This document shows, one piece after another, positions 54,650 to 64,000 of a DNA stretch of 64,000 bases. The position numbers and the translations under genes are program-made. The notes under the pieces were generated by a model. It did not search any database and had not been told where the DNA came from. It saw nothing but the letters and a program-made list of their open reading frames with translations. The DNA lies in the NCBI RefSeq assembly GCF_041103235.1, contig NZ_JBGCUN010000002.1, positions 124,001 through 188,000 of the forward strand, read 5' to 3'. The stretch's first letter is position 1; the number at the start of each line of letters is the position of its first letter. Origin of the DNA: Yoonia sp. R2331. Lineage in GTDB: Bacteria > Pseudomonadota > Alphaproteobacteria > Rhodobacterales > Rhodobacteraceae.

Positions 54650-55372
54650 ATGATTGATGCGTTTGTGACCCGCTTGTTCGCGGACCCATTGTTGCTGCTT
54701 GGTCTAATGTCGGGACTGCTCAGCACTTTTGCCTTTGTCCCCTACATTATTGATACCGCCAAAGGCCGAACACAGCCGGACCGGGCGGGTTGGTTGATTT
54801 GGTCGGTGCTTGGGTCGATTGCGCTCGCGACGCAACTGGCCGCCGGGCCGGGGCCTGCCATCTGGTTTGCAGTGGTGCAGGTCAGCGGTACGGTGATTGT
54901 CTTTTTGCAATCCATCACGCGCGGCTTTGGTGCGTATCTTAGTCGGCGGAACAAGGTGATCCTGTCGCTGGCGGCATTTGGCCTGGGGTTGTGGTACATG
55001 ACCGACTCGCCGGGACTTGCGCTGGCGATTTCGATCAGTATCAGCCTGCTGGCGGGGGGCCTGACAATTTGGAAAGCTTTCCGCGATCCACGCAGCGAGA
55101 CGATGACCACATGGGTTGTGTCACTTGTCGCTGCCGGACTTGCCACGCTGGCCGTTGGAAAGCTCGACGCGCTGATGCTGGCCTATCCACTCTACCTTCT
55201 GACGCTTTACACCGGGATCGTGGGCGCAATGATTTTGGGCCGTGCGACGGGTCAGGCGCCATATGTGGAAACCTTTGTCTGGACCTCGCGTCGCGCAAAG
55301 GGAGCATATAAAATGCCGCCAATGCTGGCCGTACCTTTTCAGACCGGGCCAGCGTTTAGACGAGCAGCCTAA
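54650..55372 (+). CDS. Integral membrane protein, PQ-loop-like N-terminal part
   Basis: A 240-residue protein with about seven hydrophobic segments. The opening LLLGLMSGLLSTFAFVPYII followed by RAGWLIWSVLGSIALATQLA resembles PQ-loop/SemiSWEET-type small transporters, and a similar unit recurs in the second half (YPLYLLTLYTGIVGAMILGR). No ligand or family assignment can be made with confidence. It stands alone, and its end is one base before the convergent ASKHA gene. Confidence 0.6.
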   Translation: MIDAFVTRLFADPLLLLGLMSGLLSTFAFVPYIIDTAKGRTQPDRAGWLIWSVLGSIALATQLAAGPGPAIWFAVVQVSGTVIVFLQSITRGFGAYLSRRNKVILSLAAFGLGLWYMTDSPGLALAISISISLLAGGLTIWKAFRDPRSETMTTWVVSLVAAGLATLAVGKLDALMLAYPLYLLTLYTGIVGAMILGRATGQAPYVETFVWTSRRAKGAYKMPPMLAVPFQTGPAFRRAA

Positions 55373-55373
55373 G

Positions 55374-57413
55374 TCAGCCGCGTCGTCTGCGTCTGCGCCC
55401 ACCACTTCCATCGTCTCCACCTTGGTTATGGTTGACAGCGGGTAGATCGACGATGGTGTTCAGGATCGGGAAGGGTTCAACCGCGTTGGGGATATTGGAC
55501 GCATTGACAAAGTGCTCTTGAAAGCGCGGCTCGATCGCGGTTTCGATCTTATGGATTTTGTGGACGACTTCTTCGATGTCCGCCCGCGCCTTGGTATTCA
55601 AAAGCGCGATGCGCGCGCCTGTGCCAGCGGCGTTCCCGGCAGAGGTCACCTTGTCCAGCGGCGCATCGGGGATCATGCCAAGCACCATGGCGTGCTTGGG
55701 CGAGATATGCGCACCAAAAGCCCCGGCCAGCACCACGCGATCAACCTTGTCCACACCGAACTTGTCCATCAGCAGGCGCGCACCGGAATAAAGCGCGGCT
55801 TTGGCCATCTGGATTTGCCGGATGTCCACGTTTGTCACGGTGATCTTGGGTCCGCCCTCAGACGAACCGTCATACACAAGGTAGCTGTTGGTGCGACCTT
55901 CGGGAAAACAATTGGGGGACCCGGTTTGTTCGGCTGACCCGATCAGGCCGGGGCCGTCCACAATGCCGGCCATCCGCATTTCCGCGACAATTTCGATGAT
56001 GCCTGATCCACAGATGCCTGTCACACCGGTGGTCGCAGTCTCTGCCCCGAATTTGGGGTCGTCGGACCAAAGATCACAGCCGATGACCTTGAAGCGCGGT
56101 AACTTGGTCGCCGGATCAATTTCAACCCGTTCAATTGCTCCGGGGGCCGCGCGCTGGCCGCTGCTGATCTGCGCGCCTTCAAACGCAGGCCCGGTGGGGG
56201 ACGAACAGGCCAGCACCTTGTCCTTGTTGCCCAACAGGATTTCGGCGTTCGTGCCCACGTCCACCACCAGAACAAGGTCGTCGGACTTGTCGGGCGCTTC
56301 GGAAAGCGCGACCGCAGCGGCGTCCGCACCCACATGCCCCGCGATGCAAGGTAACATATAGACCCGTGCGGCGGGGTGCAGGTTCAAATCGAGTTCCAAC
56401 GCGCGCAGCGATAGAGATTCCGAAGTTGCCAGGGCAAAGGGTGCCTGGCCCAACTCGAACGGGTCGATGCCTAGGAACAAGTGATGCATCACCGGGTTGC
56501 ACACGAAAACAGCGTCCACGATCAGATTGCGGTCAATGCCCGCCTCGGCCGCGATGTTCACGAAGAGGCTGTTCATCCCCTCGCGCACGGCGCGGGTCAT
56601 TTCTTCGGCGCCCGAAGGGTTCATCATGCCATAGCTGACACGGCTCATCAGATCCTCACCAAATCGAATCTGCGGGTTCATCACGCCCGATGATGCAACT
56701 ACGTCGCCGGTATGCAGGTCACACAAGTGGGCCGCGATCGTGGTGGACCCAAGGTCAACCGCCAAGCCATAGATCGATCCGTCATAGAAACCGGGCCAGA
56801 CTTGCATGATCCGGGGGCTGAAGGTCGCGTCGCCCAGATGCACAGCACAGGTTACCTTCCATTGCCCCTTGCGCAGGGCCGGTTGCAGACTGGTCAGCAC
56901 ACCTAGGTCGGCCTCGAGCGCCGGGAGATCCCAGTCGCGGCGCAGCGCTGTGATCAAGCGCTCCAGATCGCCAGAGGGGTCGTGCATGTCGGGTTCGGCA
57001 ACCTCGACGTAGTACAACCGGGTTGAAGGGTTCAGGACGATGTCGCGCGCCTCGGCACGCTTGCGAACGACTTGTTTGTGCACTTGGCTTTCGGCGGGCA
57101 CATCGATGACAACGTCCTTTTGCACCGTCGCCTGACATCCCAGACGCCGGCCCTTCTTCAGACCGCGAATGTCGTCGTAGCGTTGTTCGGTACTGTTCCA
57201 TTCCGAAAGGGAATCCACTTCCACGGTCAGCCCATGTTTCGGGAATTCGCCAACACCGGGTGTGATCTGACACTTTGAACAAATCCCGCGTCCGCCGCAG
57301 ACACTATCAAGGTCGACACCCAATTGCCGCGCAGCGGTCAGGATCGGCGTGCCAACGGGAAAGTGCCCGCGCTTGCCCGACGGGGTGAAGATGACAAGAG
57401 GATCGTTACGCAT
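55374..57413 (-). CDS. [2Fe-2S]/ASKHA-domain activator of corrinoid proteins (RACo/RamA-like)
   Basis: A 679-residue protein. An N-terminal [2Fe-2S] ferredoxin domain has Cys39, 45, 48 and 93 (DSVCGGRGICSKCQ and RLGCQATV). A linker follows, then an ASKHA ATPase domain from about 205 (YGLAVDLGSTTIAAHLCDLH; LVLVVDVGTNAEILLGNKDK; ICGSGIIEIVAEMRMAGIVD; VVLAGAFGAHISPKHAMVLG). Relatives reduce the cobalt of corrinoid proteins of methyltransferase systems using ATP. Such genes usually sit with the corrinoid protein and methyltransferase, but none is nearby. The last 15 residues are GGDDGSGG plus six Arg and Gly, an odd tail that may be disordered. Target unknown. Confidence 0.85.
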   Translation of the reverse strand: MRNDPLVIFTPSGKRGHFPVGTPILTAARQLGVDLDSVCGGRGICSKCQITPGVGEFPKHGLTVEVDSLSEWNSTEQRYDDIRGLKKGRRLGCQATVQKDVVIDVPAESQVHKQVVRKRAEARDIVLNPSTRLYYVEVAEPDMHDPSGDLERLITALRRDWDLPALEADLGVLTSLQPALRKGQWKVTCAVHLGDATFSPRIMQVWPGFYDGSIYGLAVDLGSTTIAAHLCDLHTGDVVASSGVMNPQIRFGEDLMSRVSYGMMNPSGAEEMTRAVREGMNSLFVNIAAEAGIDRNLIVDAVFVCNPVMHHLFLGIDPFELGQAPFALATSESLSLRALELDLNLHPAARVYMLPCIAGHVGADAAAVALSEAPDKSDDLVLVVDVGTNAEILLGNKDKVLACSSPTGPAFEGAQISSGQRAAPGAIERVEIDPATKLPRFKVIGCDLWSDDPKFGAETATTGVTGICGSGIIEIVAEMRMAGIVDGPGLIGSAEQTGSPNCFPEGRTNSYLVYDGSSEGGPKITVTNVDIRQIQMAKAALYSGARLLMDKFGVDKVDRVVLAGAFGAHISPKHAMVLGMIPDAPLDKVTSAGNAAGTGARIALLNTKARADIEEVVHKIHKIETAIEPRFQEHFVNASNIPNAVEPFPILNTIVDLPAVNHNQGGDDGSGGRRRRRRG

Positions 57414-57480
57414 GATCAGCCTTTTTGACGCATTGTCCGAAACTTAGCGGAATGTCAGCGATGAAAAAGGCCAATTCACG

Positions 57481-57495
57481 GCATAATCATTATGC
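57481..57495. promoter_or_regulatory. Perfect palindrome upstream of the ASKHA gene
   Basis: GCATAATCATTATGC (57481-57495) is a 7-bp inverted repeat around a central base, 68 bases upstream of the ASKHA gene's start and 19 bases before the stop of the next gene. Its position fits a repressor operator. Confidence 0.4.
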
Positions 57496-57513
57496 GCAGC
57501 GTCATGCGACCGG

Positions 57514-58203
57514 TCACCGCAAAAGGTCTGTGCCCCATATCCAGACGCCCAGTGGCACCGGCGCAACCGCCAGCACGATGGTCAACAGCATCCAGGCGGG
57601 GTGAAACAGGCGGCTGATCCCGGCCAGCATCAGAATGCCGCCACCGCCGCCAATCACCACCGATCCCGGTAGGTTGATCAAAGCGGCGATGGTCAAATAG
57701 CGCCAGCCAATCAGCACCTGCGCCAGCGGTTTGGGAAGTGCGTCAGAAAGCCCGTTCAGACGGTCCCGTGGTTCTTGCGTTCGAATCCGGTCAATCATCG
57801 CACAGGCGCGCAACATGTGGAGGTCGCGAAAGACATGATGCAGCCATTTGAGCGAGACATTTCGACCGACAACAAAGGCAAGCACCAGTCCGATCACTGT
57901 CGCCAGATAAACGAATGGTGCAATCCTCGCCCCTTCCATCAGCAGCAGGGCCGCGCCAATCTCAACCCCCGGCATAAAGGGAACCGCCAGCAGGATTGCG
58001 TAACCGATCAAGACCAATGTCAGCACGCCCAGCATCATCTGGCTGCCACCGATGCCTGTCATCGACATCGCCTGCACAGAAACCCATTCGTAGAACTGCA
58101 ACCCTAACCACGCCAGCAACACTGCAACGGCCAGCCGCAGTATCAATCGCGGCAGGCTCTTACGCCACGGCGGTGGCGTTTGCGTTGATGTCGGAGGTCC
58201 CAT
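57514..58203 (-). CDS. Small polytopic membrane protein (DedA/TVP38-like features)
   Basis: About 229 residues from ATG 58203, with five to six hydrophobic segments. PFMPGVEIGAALLLMEGARI recalls the re-entrant P-x-P-x-E region of DedA/VTT proteins, but the rest is not clear enough for a firm call. The open frame runs on to 58596, but that part is antisense to guaB and is ignored; ATGs at 58242 and 58281 are also possible starts. It diverges from guaB. Confidence 0.55.
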   Translation of the reverse strand: MGPPTSTQTPPPWRKSLPRLILRLAVAVLLAWLGLQFYEWVSVQAMSMTGIGGSQMMLGVLTLVLIGYAILLAVPFMPGVEIGAALLLMEGARIAPFVYLATVIGLVLAFVVGRNVSLKWLHHVFRDLHMLRACAMIDRIRTQEPRDRLNGLSDALPKPLAQVLIGWRYLTIAALINLPGSVVIGGGGGILMLAGISRLFHPAWMLLTIVLAVAPVPLGVWIWGTDLLR

Positions 58204-58288
58204 TGCGCGAGGATGCGCCCAAGACGTGGTGGGGACAAGCATGTTCGCGACAATTTGGCCTTTCACAGGTGGGGTAACCATGCAATAG

Positions 58289-59773
<1,485 letters not shown>

Positions 59774-59812
59774 GGCCACTCGCATCATTTCAATATCAAG
59801 TGCGGTAACCGC

Positions 59813-60970
59813 ATGACACCTGCTGCCCGCTATGCCGCTGCGATCGAAATTCTTGACTTGATTGGCGCCGCGCAACCGGCAGAACAGGTGCTGACGACCT
59901 GGGCGCGCCAAAACCGCTTTGCCGGGTCAAAGGACCGCGCGGCGATCCGCGATCACGTCTATGACGTCCTGCGACAAAAGCGCAGCGTCGCCGCTTGGGG
60001 CGGCGGAACCGGTGGGCGCGCATTGATCCTTGGCTTACTGCGCAAAGGTGGAGTTGATCCCACCACCGTCTTTGGCGCAGGCGGTTATGGTCCAACCGAA
60101 CTGACAACAACAGAGGCTGCACCGAAATCACCTGAAATGACCGATGCCGAGGCATTCGACATGCCCGATTGGCTTTGGCCCACCTGGCAGGCCGATCTGG
60201 GGGACCAAGCGAGGGAAACAGCTACATGCCAACAGAACCGCGCGCCGGTGTCGTTGCGCGTGAACCTGCGGAGCGGTAGTCGGGACACCGCACAATTGGC
60301 GCTGGCGGACGACGGCGTCAAAACCGAACCAATCGCTGATATCAAAACAGCCTTGCAGGTTGTGGAAAACCCGCGGCGCGTCGCGGTGAGCGCTGCGTTT
60401 CAGAATGGCCTGGTCGAGCTGCAAGATGCGGCTTCTCAATGGGCGATGCAGACGGTTGCGCCCTTTGTCGGTGGCAGTGTGCTGGACTATTGCGCGGGCG
60501 GTGGCGGCAAGGCGCTGGCACTGGCCGATATGACTGATGCCCAGATTACGGCACATGACATCGCTGCGCGGCGGATGGCGGATATCCCCGCGCGTGCCGC
60601 ACGCGCCGATGTGTCGATCACCATTGCAGTAGATGCACCGAAAAACATGTACGATCTGGTGCTCTGCGACGCCCCCTGTTCAGGCAGCGGCACGTGGCGC
60701 CGCACGCCCGAGGCAAAGTGGACACTGAACACGGCCCGCCTTGCAGAACTGTCCGAAATGCAGCGAGACGTAATCCGACAAGGGGCAAAACGGGTAAAAG
60801 ACGATGGTCATCTAGCCTATGCGACATGTTCTGTCCTGCATCAGGAGAACGATGAAATTGTTGACGATTTCTTGAAAGAGCATCCCGATTTCCGGCTTAC
60901 GGTCCGTGAGCAGCTCTTGCCAACACACACGCATGACGGGTTTTTTCTTGCGATCCTGCAACTTGTCTGA
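59813..60970 (+). CDS. rsmB: RsmB-type 16S rRNA cytosine-C5-methyltransferase
   Basis: A 385-residue SAM-dependent RNA methyltransferase of the RsmB/NOP family. An N-terminal NusB-like helical part (residues 1-110, AAIEILDLIGAAQPAEQVLT) is followed by the catalytic fold. VLDYCAGGGGKALALADM (motif I) is near 226, VLCDAPCSGSGTWRRTPEAK (motif IV, catalytic-release Cys in PCSGSG) near 285, and YATCSVLHQENDEIV (TCS motif nucleophile Cys) near 345. The paralogue assignment (RsmB vs other Rsm) is less certain than the family. It follows guaB by 39 bases. Confidence 0.85.
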   Translation: MTPAARYAAAIEILDLIGAAQPAEQVLTTWARQNRFAGSKDRAAIRDHVYDVLRQKRSVAAWGGGTGGRALILGLLRKGGVDPTTVFGAGGYGPTELTTTEAAPKSPEMTDAEAFDMPDWLWPTWQADLGDQARETATCQQNRAPVSLRVNLRSGSRDTAQLALADDGVKTEPIADIKTALQVVENPRRVAVSAAFQNGLVELQDAASQWAMQTVAPFVGGSVLDYCAGGGGKALALADMTDAQITAHDIAARRMADIPARAARADVSITIAVDAPKNMYDLVLCDAPCSGSGTWRRTPEAKWTLNTARLAELSEMQRDVIRQGAKRVKDDGHLAYATCSVLHQENDEIVDDFLKEHPDFRLTVREQLLPTHTHDGFFLAILQLV

Positions 60971-60998
60971 TTGCCTGTCCCAAGAATGCTCAGCGCGC

Positions 60999-61013
60999 TT
61001 AATGTTTAGTTAA
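60999..61013 (+). promoter_or_regulatory. CtrA-type binding site upstream of cckA
   Basis: TTAA (60999-61002), seven bases, TTAA (61010-61013): an exact match to the CtrA consensus TTAA-N7-TTAA, 42 bases before the cckA start, in the 84-bp gap after rsmB. It suggests that the master regulator downstream of CckA controls cckA expression. Confidence 0.65.
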
Positions 61014-61054
61014 GCAGTCTGCGCTAGCAAAGCCCAACACAAAGGGGCTCGGAT

Positions 61055-63400
61055 TTGGACGCGGATCAACGGCAGCTGCGCACATTGGTGACGGATGATG
61101 GACGGCTCGGTCCGCCGGCTTGGGTATTCCTTTTGTGCGCCGCAATTGCCTCTGCCGCATCGGTGTTTCTTAACCATCCGCTTTTGCGGATTGGGCTTGG
61201 TATTTTCGCGTTATCCCTGACAGTGATTGCCATCTACGCTGGGCGCTGGCCGGCCGCGCTAAGCCCCGCGCAAAAGAAGGAGCAGCGCGAAAAGGCTGCG
61301 TTGGAAGACGCTGTACGTGCGTTGATCAGCCACGACACAGACCCTGCCTTTCTGACAGATGCTGAAGGTGAGATTCGATTCGCCAATGCCGCGGCCGAAG
61401 AACGTTTTGGCGACGCCAGCGAGGACCATCTGACGACCGCATTTGGCAAAATTCTCGCCAATCCTGAGGTAGCTCTATACCGACTTCAGAACCGGGCCTT
61501 TACTGTAGGGTCTGCCAAAGAGGACCTTTCGACTCGTAATGGTCAATTCCGGCTGTCGGTGGTCCAGGTGGCCGACGACGCGCAGCTTTGGCGTCTGGAC
61601 GACACCGGCAAAAACACCCGATCATCCGGGCGCGCTGCGGATAACCTGACGCTGCCGATGATGACTGTGGGGCCGTCGAACGCGATCCTCTATCTGAATG
61701 AAGCATTTCGCAAATTGCTTGGGCGTCGGCCAAAATCGCTGGTTGATGTCTTTGGAACGACCGAGTTGAGCAACGGTCAGGTACTGCGCGTCCAATGCGA
61801 AGATGGCGCACAAGATGTCCTGGTTGCCATTGTGAACGGACCCGCCGGGCGAAGAGAGCTTTATGCATTGCCAACCCACGAAGGGTCCGGATCAATTGCG
61901 CGACCCATGGCAGGCGGCTGGGATGCCATCGAGGACCTGCCAGTACCGCTGATGAAGATCGCAGAGGAAGGGGATATTCTCGCCTCGAACCGCGAGGCAC
62001 GGCAGCTGCTCGGGATCGACGAATCGCGGTCACAAAAGGTGCAGGATGTCCTTGATGGTCTTGGCCGCCCCATCGGCGATTGGCTGCGCGAGGCTGTTAA
62101 CGGTCAAGGCGGACATGTTTCTCAATTTCTACGCGGACGCGGGGATCATCATGAAACATTCGTGCAGGTCACGCTGAACCACGCCCAAGGCAGCGAGGGG
62201 CCGCAACTGATTGCGGTGCTGAACGATGTGACCGAACTCAAAACGCTCGAAGCGCAATTCGTGCAAAGCCAAAAAATGCAGGCCATCGGGCAATTGGCAG
62301 GCGGGGTTGCGCATGATTTCAACAACCTGCTTACCGCCATCTCAGGGCATTGCGACTTGCTTTTGTTGCGCCATGACCAGGGCGATCAGGACTACGGCGA
62401 TCTCATTCAGATTCACCAAAACGCAAACCGGGCGGCAAGCCTTGTTGGCCAGCTTTTGGCGTTTTCCCGCAAACAAAACCTGCAGCCCGAACGGATCGAT
62501 TTGCGTGACACGCTTGCCGATCTGACCCATCTGCTGAACCGGCTTGTAGGTGAAAAGGTGCGTCTGACGCTAGATCACGATCAGAACCTTGCCTCGATCA
62601 AAGCCGACAAGCGGCAGTTGGAACAGGTTATGATGAACCTTGTGGTCAACGCCCGCGATGCCATGCCCAAAGGCGGCGAGATCAAAGTCAAGACAGAGAA
62701 TATGGTCGTGGAACGGGTACTCGAACGCGATCGCGCCACGATTCCGCCTGGCGAATACGTCGTGGTCAAAGTCATTGATGAAGGGCACGGTATCCCACCT
62801 GAACGCCTGCCCAAGATTTTCGAACCCTTCTACACCACCAAACGCACTGGCGAAGGCACAGGTCTTGGCTTGTCGACCGTCTATGGCATCGTCAAACAAA
62901 CCGGCGGCTTCATCTTTGCGACCAGTGACATGACATCGGGGACCGAATTTCAGCTGTTGTTCCCCGCCTACACATTGCCGGTCGCCGAAAGTTTACCGCT
63001 GGTGGTTGAACAACCACGCATCCGCAGCGAGGCCGGCGAAGGGGTGGTATTGCTGGTCGAAGATGAAGCACCCGTACGGGCCTTTGCCAGCCGCGCGCTT
63101 CAATTACGCGGCTACACGGTGCTCGAAGCAGACAGCGCCGAGGCGGCGCTGGAGCTTTTGTCCGACAAGGATTTGAGCGTCGATATCTTCGTCACCGACG
63201 TCATTATGCCCGGCATGGATGGACCAACCTGGGTCAGAGAGGCGCTGGTGGATCGACCAGATACCAAAGTTGTGTTTGTGTCCGGATACGCCGAAGACGC
63301 GTTTTCCGACACCGACGACCGCATTCCAAATTCGGTCTTCTTGCCCAAGCCATTCTCTTTGACGGAATTGACGTCAACCGTGCAAGGACAGTTGCACTGA
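61055..63400 (+). CDS. cckA: Cell-cycle hybrid histidine kinase CckA
   Basis: CckA starts the CckA-ChpT-CtrA phosphorelay, acting as kinase or phosphatase. The 781-residue protein begins at TTG 61055 behind AGGGGCTCGGA. Two N-terminal membrane segments (about 20-65: [36 protein letters not shown]) anchor it in the inner membrane, then PAS-like sensor regions follow (about 85-360). The H-box [15 protein letters not shown] has the phosphorylated His420, and the ATPase parts are [35 protein letters not shown] and [16 protein letters not shown]. The C-terminal receiver domain (about 665-781) has the phospho-acceptor Asp715 in [11 protein letters not shown]. In Rhodobacterales this path often governs motility and gene transfer agents rather than viability (family knowledge). 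Confidence 0.93.
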   Translation: MDADQRQLRTLVTDDGRLGPPAWVFLLCAAIASAASVFLNHPLLRIGLGIFALSLTVIAIYAGRWPAALSPAQKKEQREKAALEDAVRALISHDTDPAFLTDAEGEIRFANAAAEERFGDASEDHLTTAFGKILANPEVALYRLQNRAFTVGSAKEDLSTRNGQFRLSVVQVADDAQLWRLDDTGKNTRSSGRAADNLTLPMMTVGPSNAILYLNEAFRKLLGRRPKSLVDVFGTTELSNGQVLRVQCEDGAQDVLVAIVNGPAGRRELYALPTHEGSGSIARPMAGGWDAIEDLPVPLMKIAEEGDILASNREARQLLGIDESRSQKVQDVLDGLGRPIGDWLREAVNGQGGHVSQFLRGRGDHHETFVQVTLNHAQGSEGPQLIAVLNDVTELKTLEAQFVQSQKMQAIGQLAGGVAHDFNNLLTAISGHCDLLLLRHDQGDQDYGDLIQIHQNANRAASLVGQLLAFSRKQNLQPERIDLRDTLADLTHLLNRLVGEKVRLTLDHDQNLASIKADKRQLEQVMMNLVVNARDAMPKGGEIKVKTENMVVERVLERDRATIPPGEYVVVKVIDEGHGIPPERLPKIFEPFYTTKRTGEGTGLGLSTVYGIVKQTGGFIFATSDMTSGTEFQLLFPAYTLPVAESLPLVVEQPRIRSEAGEGVVLLVEDEAPVRAFASRALQLRGYTVLEADSAEAALELLSDKDLSVDIFVTDVIMPGMDGPTWVREALVDRPDTKVVFVSGYAEDAFSDTDDRIPNSVFLPKPFSLTELTSTVQGQLH

Positions 63401-63424
63401 CATTTTTCAAGATTCACGCAAGCT

Positions 63425-63457
63425 ACGCCATGATGCCGATCATCGGCAATATGGCGT
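63425..63457. terminator. Composite hairpin between cckA and tRNA-Thr
   Basis: ACGCCAT (63425-63431) pairs with ATGGCGT (63451-63457), enclosing GCCGAT/ATCGGC (63435-63440 and 63442-63447). It lies 25 bases past the cckA stop and 89 bases past the tRNA 3' end. There is no T-run in either direction, so it may stop transcription with help or protect mRNA ends. Confidence 0.4.
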
Positions 63458-63545
63458 CGCCATTCAGTGGAGCTGATTGATAAGTTTCAAGAACTACAGA
63501 TTTTGGCAATTGCCTGCGCAATCGCCGGAAATTTCTGAATGTCGG

Positions 63546-63621
63546 TGGTGCCGCTGATAGGACTCGAACCTACGACCCCATCATTACGAATGACGTGCTC
63601 TACCAGCTGAGCTACAGCGGC
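63546..63621 (-). tRNA. tRNA-Thr (anticodon CGT)
   Basis: A 76-base tRNA on the minus strand with encoded CCA (complement of 63546-63548). The acceptor stem is GCCGCTG/CAGCGGC, the D arm contains AGCTGGTAGA, the anticodon stem CGTCA/TGATG holds the loop TTCGTAA with anticodon CGT, and the T loop is TTCGAGT. It reads ACG threonine codons. It lies 44 bases downstream of hemY in the same direction. Confidence 0.96.
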
Positions 63622-63665
63622 GTTCCGGGGTGTGTGTTAGCACCCTGCCCGGGCGTGGAAAAGAC

Positions 63666-64000
63666 CTATTTCGCCTCTTCCACGACTTCCGCCTCGGGCA
63701 CATCGGTGACGTCTTCAACCATGACAACATCGTTGGCGGGCTCTTGTCCCACGATCAGCGGCAGCATCTCTGTCCCGGTTGGCATTGCTACCTCTCCCGC
63801 TGGTGGGCGCTTCCAGGCCAGCGTGTCGAATGACGCGCAGTTGCTGCAGACAGGTACCCATTCGGTGTGGATGTGTTGACAATTATTACAGATCCACTGC
63901 GCCCCTCGCGGCGCTGTCAACGCGCGCGCAAGCCAACCACGGACAACGGCATCTTCGGCGCCGCTGCCGCGCTCAATCGCCGCCATCAAGGTCAAGCTTC
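63666..64000 (-). CDS. hemY: HemY (heme biosynthesis-associated TPR membrane protein), 3' end only
   Basis: The C-terminal about 111 residues; the frame continues past the right edge. The end has SLTLMAAIERGSGAEDAVVR, then WICNNCQHIHTEWVPVCSNCASFDTLAWKRPP, a tail with two CxxC pairs typical of alphaproteobacterial HemY. The protein is an inner-membrane TPR protein encoded with hemD and linked to heme synthesis, exact role unclear. The C-terminal 40 residues after the Cys motif are acidic. tRNA-Thr follows 44 bases downstream. Confidence 0.85.
   Translation of the reverse strand, partial: SLTLMAAIERGSGAEDAVVRGWLARALTAPRGAQWICNNCQHIHTEWVPVCSNCASFDTLAWKRPPAGEVAMPTGTEMLPLIVGQEPANDVVMVEDVTDVPEAEVVEEAK

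Overview
The window reads as chromosomal DNA of a marine alphaproteobacterium of the Rhodobacterales (Roseobacter-type). This rests on gene content, not on a database search: a CckA cell-cycle kinase with a CtrA-type box in front of it, a HemY with the C-terminal two-CxxC tail seen in this group, a Rhodobacter-type smo/mtlK polyol operon, roseobacter-style dnaK-dnaJ and rimP-nusA-ylxR-infB neighbourhoods, and moderately high G+C. No rRNA operon, CRISPR array, intact prophage or intact insertion sequence was found. One tRNA gene (Thr, CGT) lies near the right end.

Layout. 1-9105 is a surface-polysaccharide locus: cysQ-kdsB-GT2, then galU-GT4-GT2-GT14-sulfotransferase on the minus strand, with a KpsM-like ABC-2 export permease diverging from it. 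Donor-sugar synthesis (UDP-glucose, CMP-Kdo), four glycosyltransferases, a PAPS-type sulfotransferase and the PAP-removing CysQ together suggest a sulfated exopolysaccharide or capsule. 9218-21879 is housekeeping: a GNAT enzyme behind a structured leader, dnaK-dnaJ behind a heat-shock promoter, radC, an unusual PstS-like/OmpA fusion protein with a partner envelope protein, secA, a periplasmic parvulin, argJ and mutT. 21989-27498 is the translation/transcription operon rimP-nusA-ylxR-infB, whose leader carries a promoter followed by an intrinsic terminator just ahead of rimP. 28281-34782 is a peptide ABC transporter (family-5 binding protein, fused ATPase, two permeases) downstream of a proline iminopeptidase gene.

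34837-37104 holds ubiG, a GNAT gene coupled to a tiny upstream frame, and a gene-poor stretch with an orphan AlpA-like regulator, probably a relic of an integrated element. 37105-42399 is the least ordinary region: a cytochrome P450, a single-module NRPS-like protein (acyl/aryl-adenylating domain, carrier protein, thioesterase with Cys in place of Ser, Ig-like tail) and a kynureninase, a plausible small aryl-acid (perhaps anthranilate) pathway. Next to it is an isoquinoline-oxidoreductase-type molybdenum hydroxylase operon (iorA, iorB, diheme cytochrome c, small membrane protein), with a divergent TetR regulator and two palindromic operators between them.

46735-54078 is a sorbitol/mannitol operon (smoEFG, short-chain dehydrogenase, AraC regulator, mtlK, smoK) with a strong intercistronic hairpin after the binding-protein gene. 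The right end holds a PQ-loop-like membrane protein, an orphan [2Fe-2S]/ASKHA corrinoid-protein activator, a small membrane protein, guaB, an RsmB-type methyltransferase, cckA, tRNA-Thr and the 3' end of hemY.
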